Assembly: GCA_007119395.1 (NCBI GenBank)
Contig: SKPS01000340.1
Coordinates: 1 to 16,515, forward strand
Reading direction: 5' to 3'
DNA length: 16,515 bases
DNA from: Lentimicrobiaceae bacterium
GTDB lineage: Bacteria; Bacteroidota; Bacteroidia; Bacteroidales; SKPS01
Positions 14,414-16,515 of this stretch are shown here, piece by piece; the stretch's first letter is position 1, and every line of letters begins with the position of its first letter. A model generated the notes under the pieces. It was not told where the DNA came from. It worked only from the letters and a program-made list of their open reading frames with translations, and ran no database searches. The position numbers were made by a program, and so were the translations under genes.

Positions 14414-16477
14414 ATGATTGATCAGTTAATTAATCCGGCCAGTATTGTGGTTGTGGGCGCTTCAAACGACACAACCAAGCCGGGAGGAAAGATATTGAAG
14501 AATATTCTTGACGGGGGCTTTCAGGGTGAGTTGTATGTGAGCAATCCTAAAGAGGATGAGGTGCAAGGGGTGAAAAGTTTTCGTGATATTACGTTGATGC
14601 CATCCGTTGATTTAGCTGTGATTGCGATTGCGGCAAAGCATACGCCGGGAGTGGTTGAACACTTAACCAAAGAGAAGGGTACACGGGCTTTTGTGATTAT
14701 CTCTGCCGGATTTAGCGAAGAGAGTGTAGAGGGAAAGGAGATAGAGGAGAAGATTGTTGAGCTGATCAACAATGTAGATGGCGCTTTAATCGGTCCCAAT
14801 TGTACCGGTATCATCACAGAGGCACACAAGTCGGTGTTCACCATGCCGGTTCCGCCATTCAATCCTCAAGGGTGTGATTTTATCTCCAGTTCTGGTGCTA
14901 CTGCAGTGTTTATTATGGAATCGGGTCTGCAAAAGGGGCTGTCGTTTGCCAATGTATACTCTGTAGGTAACTCTGCACAATTGGGTGTTGAAGATGTGTT
15001 AAAGCACCTTGATGAGACCTATGAGCCGGGTGTTAGCTCTCCGGTGAAGCTGTTGTATATGGAGAATGTGCGCAAGCCTGAGATGTTGTTGAAGCACGCC
15101 TCTTCGTTGGTTCGCAAGGGTTGTCGAATTGCAGCGGTGAAGGCTGGCACTTCCGATGCCGGTCAGCGTGCTGCGTCAAGTCATACCGGTGCCCTGGCCA
15201 ACCCCGATGTGCCGGTTGATGCTCTGTTCAGGAAAGCCGGTATCGTACGTTGCTACGGCCGTGATGAGCTCACCACCGTGGCATCCGTCTTTATGCACCC
15301 GGTGCTCTCAGGGAAACGATTGGCCATTATCACCCATGCCGGAGGGCCGGCCGTGATGCTTACCGATGTGCTGTCGCACAACGGACTGGAGGTGCCACAT
15401 ATCGATGGCCCTGCCGCACATGAACTGCTCACCCACCTCTACCCCGGATCATCCATGTCAAACCCTATCGATTTTCTGGCCACTGGAACAGCACAACAAC
15501 TCGGCACCATCATCGACTTCGTAGACCAACGCTTTGATGAGATCGATGGCATGGTGGTGATCTTTGGCTCGCCGGGACTTACCCCCGTGTTCGAACCGTA
15601 TCAGGTGCTGCGCGAAAAATTAGGTTCTTCGGCCAAACCCATCTTTTGCGTGATGCCATCTACTCTGGTTGCACGTGAAGAGGTAAAAGAGTTTGTAGAG
15701 AGCGGTGGCGTCAGCTTCCCCGATGAAGTGCTGCTCGGTCATGCATTGTGCCGCATCATCAATACACCACCACCGGCACAAGAAAAAGCCTGCCTCGCCA
15801 ATGTCGATGTCGGACGGATTCGTGGAGTGGTTGATTATGCCGACAATGGCTATATGAAACCCAACGAAGTGCAGGCTCTGCTGGATGCCGTTGGCATCGA
15901 AAGAGCCGGTGAGGCCGTTGTTGAAACCGCCGGGGAGGCTGTTGAAGCAGCCGAACGATTAGGACTGCCAGTGGCCATGAAGGTGGTAGGCCCCGTGCAT
16001 AAATCCGATGTGGGAGGAGTGGTCCTCAACGTGAAAACACCACAACAAGTGGAAGAGGAGTTTAACAGGATGATTCAAATCCCTGATACAACCGCGATCC
16101 TTATACAGCCTATGCTCCAAGGAAGGGAGATCTTTGCCGGTGCAACCCGTGAAGGGGACTTCGGACATGTGCTGATGTGTGGCATGGGAGGCATTTTTAT
16201 CGAAGTGCTTAAGGATGTAAAAGCGGCACTGGTACCGGTTGACAAGAACACGATCAGGGAGATGATAAGAGGACTGAAAAGCTACCCGCTGATACAAGGC
16301 GTGCGTGGACAGGAAGGTGTTAATGAAGATGCTTTTGTCGAGGCTGTGTATCGCCTCTCAACACTGTTGTACCACGCGCCGGAAATCGCCGAAATGGACC
16401 TTAATCCTTTGTTGGGCAATGCCAGCTATGTGAAAGCAGTAGATGCCCGGATCAGAATTGAAAAGCAGACCGCTTAA
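14414..16477 (+). CDS. ADP-forming acyl-CoA synthetase (acetate-CoA ligase, fused alpha-beta)
   Basis: This 687-residue cytoplasmic enzyme converts acyl-CoA, ADP and phosphate to the acid, CoA and ATP, a fermentative energy-yielding step; acetyl-CoA or branched/aryl-CoA from amino-acid breakdown are likely substrates. Domain order: CoA-binding Rossmann domain (about 5-130, 'VVVGASNDTTKPGGKILKNIL'), two succinyl-CoA-ligase-like domains (about 145-290 and 300-440), then an ATP-grasp beta part (about 465-687). His257 in 'SSHTGAL' is the expected phosphohistidine and aligns with His257-alpha of the Pyrococcus enzyme. Glu217 ('YMENVRKPE') matches its stabilising glutamate, and His529 in 'HKSDVGG' matches the second histidine of the beta part. 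All key residues are present, so it is probably active. It diverges from the peptidase and has its own promoter. The 38 bases after the stop show no clear terminator before the window ends. Confidence 0.94.
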   Translation: MIDQLINPASIVVVGASNDTTKPGGKILKNILDGGFQGELYVSNPKEDEVQGVKSFRDITLMPSVDLAVIAIAAKHTPGVVEHLTKEKGTRAFVIISAGFSEESVEGKEIEEKIVELINNVDGALIGPNCTGIITEAHKSVFTMPVPPFNPQGCDFISSSGATAVFIMESGLQKGLSFANVYSVGNSAQLGVEDVLKHLDETYEPGVSSPVKLLYMENVRKPEMLLKHASSLVRKGCRIAAVKAGTSDAGQRAASSHTGALANPDVPVDALFRKAGIVRCYGRDELTTVASVFMHPVLSGKRLAIITHAGGPAVMLTDVLSHNGLEVPHIDGPAAHELLTHLYPGSSMSNPIDFLATGTAQQLGTIIDFVDQRFDEIDGMVVIFGSPGLTPVFEPYQVLREKLGSSAKPIFCVMPSTLVAREEVKEFVESGGVSFPDEVLLGHALCRIINTPPPAQEKACLANVDVGRIRGVVDYADNGYMKPNEVQALLDAVGIERAGEAVVETAGEAVEAAERLGLPVAMKVVGPVHKSDVGGVVLNVKTPQQVEEEFNRMIQIPDTTAILIQPMLQGREIFAGATREGDFGHVLMCGMGGIFIEVLKDVKAALVPVDKNTIREMIRGLKSYPLIQGVRGQEGVNEDAFVEAVYRLSTLLYHAPEIAEMDLNPLLGNASYVKAVDARIRIEKQTA

Positions 16478-16515
16478 TACACAGATTAAACGGTTGTTCA
16501 TCTTGCCTTTCTTCA

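Overview
The window looks like a chromosomal segment of a Bacteroidota (probably Bacteroidales-type) bacterium. The evidence is a secreted protein with a type IX secretion (T9SS) C-terminal sorting domain, a DUF4349 lipoprotein, several upstream sites resembling the Bacteroidota -33/-7 promoter (TTTG or TTG, about 19 bases, TAnnTTTG), weak or absent Shine-Dalgarno sequences, and moderate GC content. I see no rRNA, tRNA, CRISPR array, phage gene or intact insertion sequence.

Layout. 1-103: end of an intergenic space with a heptamer repeat array. 104-1759 (-): uncharacterised secreted protein, probably a beta-propeller. It diverges from 1956-4874 (+), an AddB-like PD-(D/E)XK nuclease with an iron-sulphur cysteine motif. 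That gene converges on 4906-6765 (-), a T9SS cargo protein with two copies of one domain. Next on the minus strand are 6837-7646 (cysQ, phosphoadenosine phosphate phosphatase) and 7695-8699 (zinc N-acetylmuramoyl-L-alanine amidase). A 328-base repeat-rich space follows, then 9028-10092 (-, DUF4349 lipoprotein), 10304-11881 (-, AbgT-family transporter) and 11965-14001 (-, secreted S9 prolyl-oligopeptidase-family peptidase). A 412-base divergent space separates the peptidase from 14414-16477 (+), a fused ADP-forming acyl-CoA synthetase.

How the genes may work together. Most are ordinary housekeeping or envelope genes without a single shared pathway. The S9 peptidase and AbgT transporter are the best candidates for a functional pair, releasing peptides or aminoacyl compounds in the periplasm and then moving them across the membrane; this is inference. 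The amidase and cysQ are close enough (48 bases) to be co-transcribed. The nuclease has no AddA-like helicase beside it. The synthetase has its own good promoter and would make ATP from acyl-CoA during amino-acid or pyruvate fermentation.

The least explained signal is intergenic. Short, degenerate tandem arrays with a 7- or 9-base period, built from different words, lie just 3' of minus-strand genes at three loci, and a CACAGAG palindromic cluster lies beside one of them. I found no convincing new multi-gene system.
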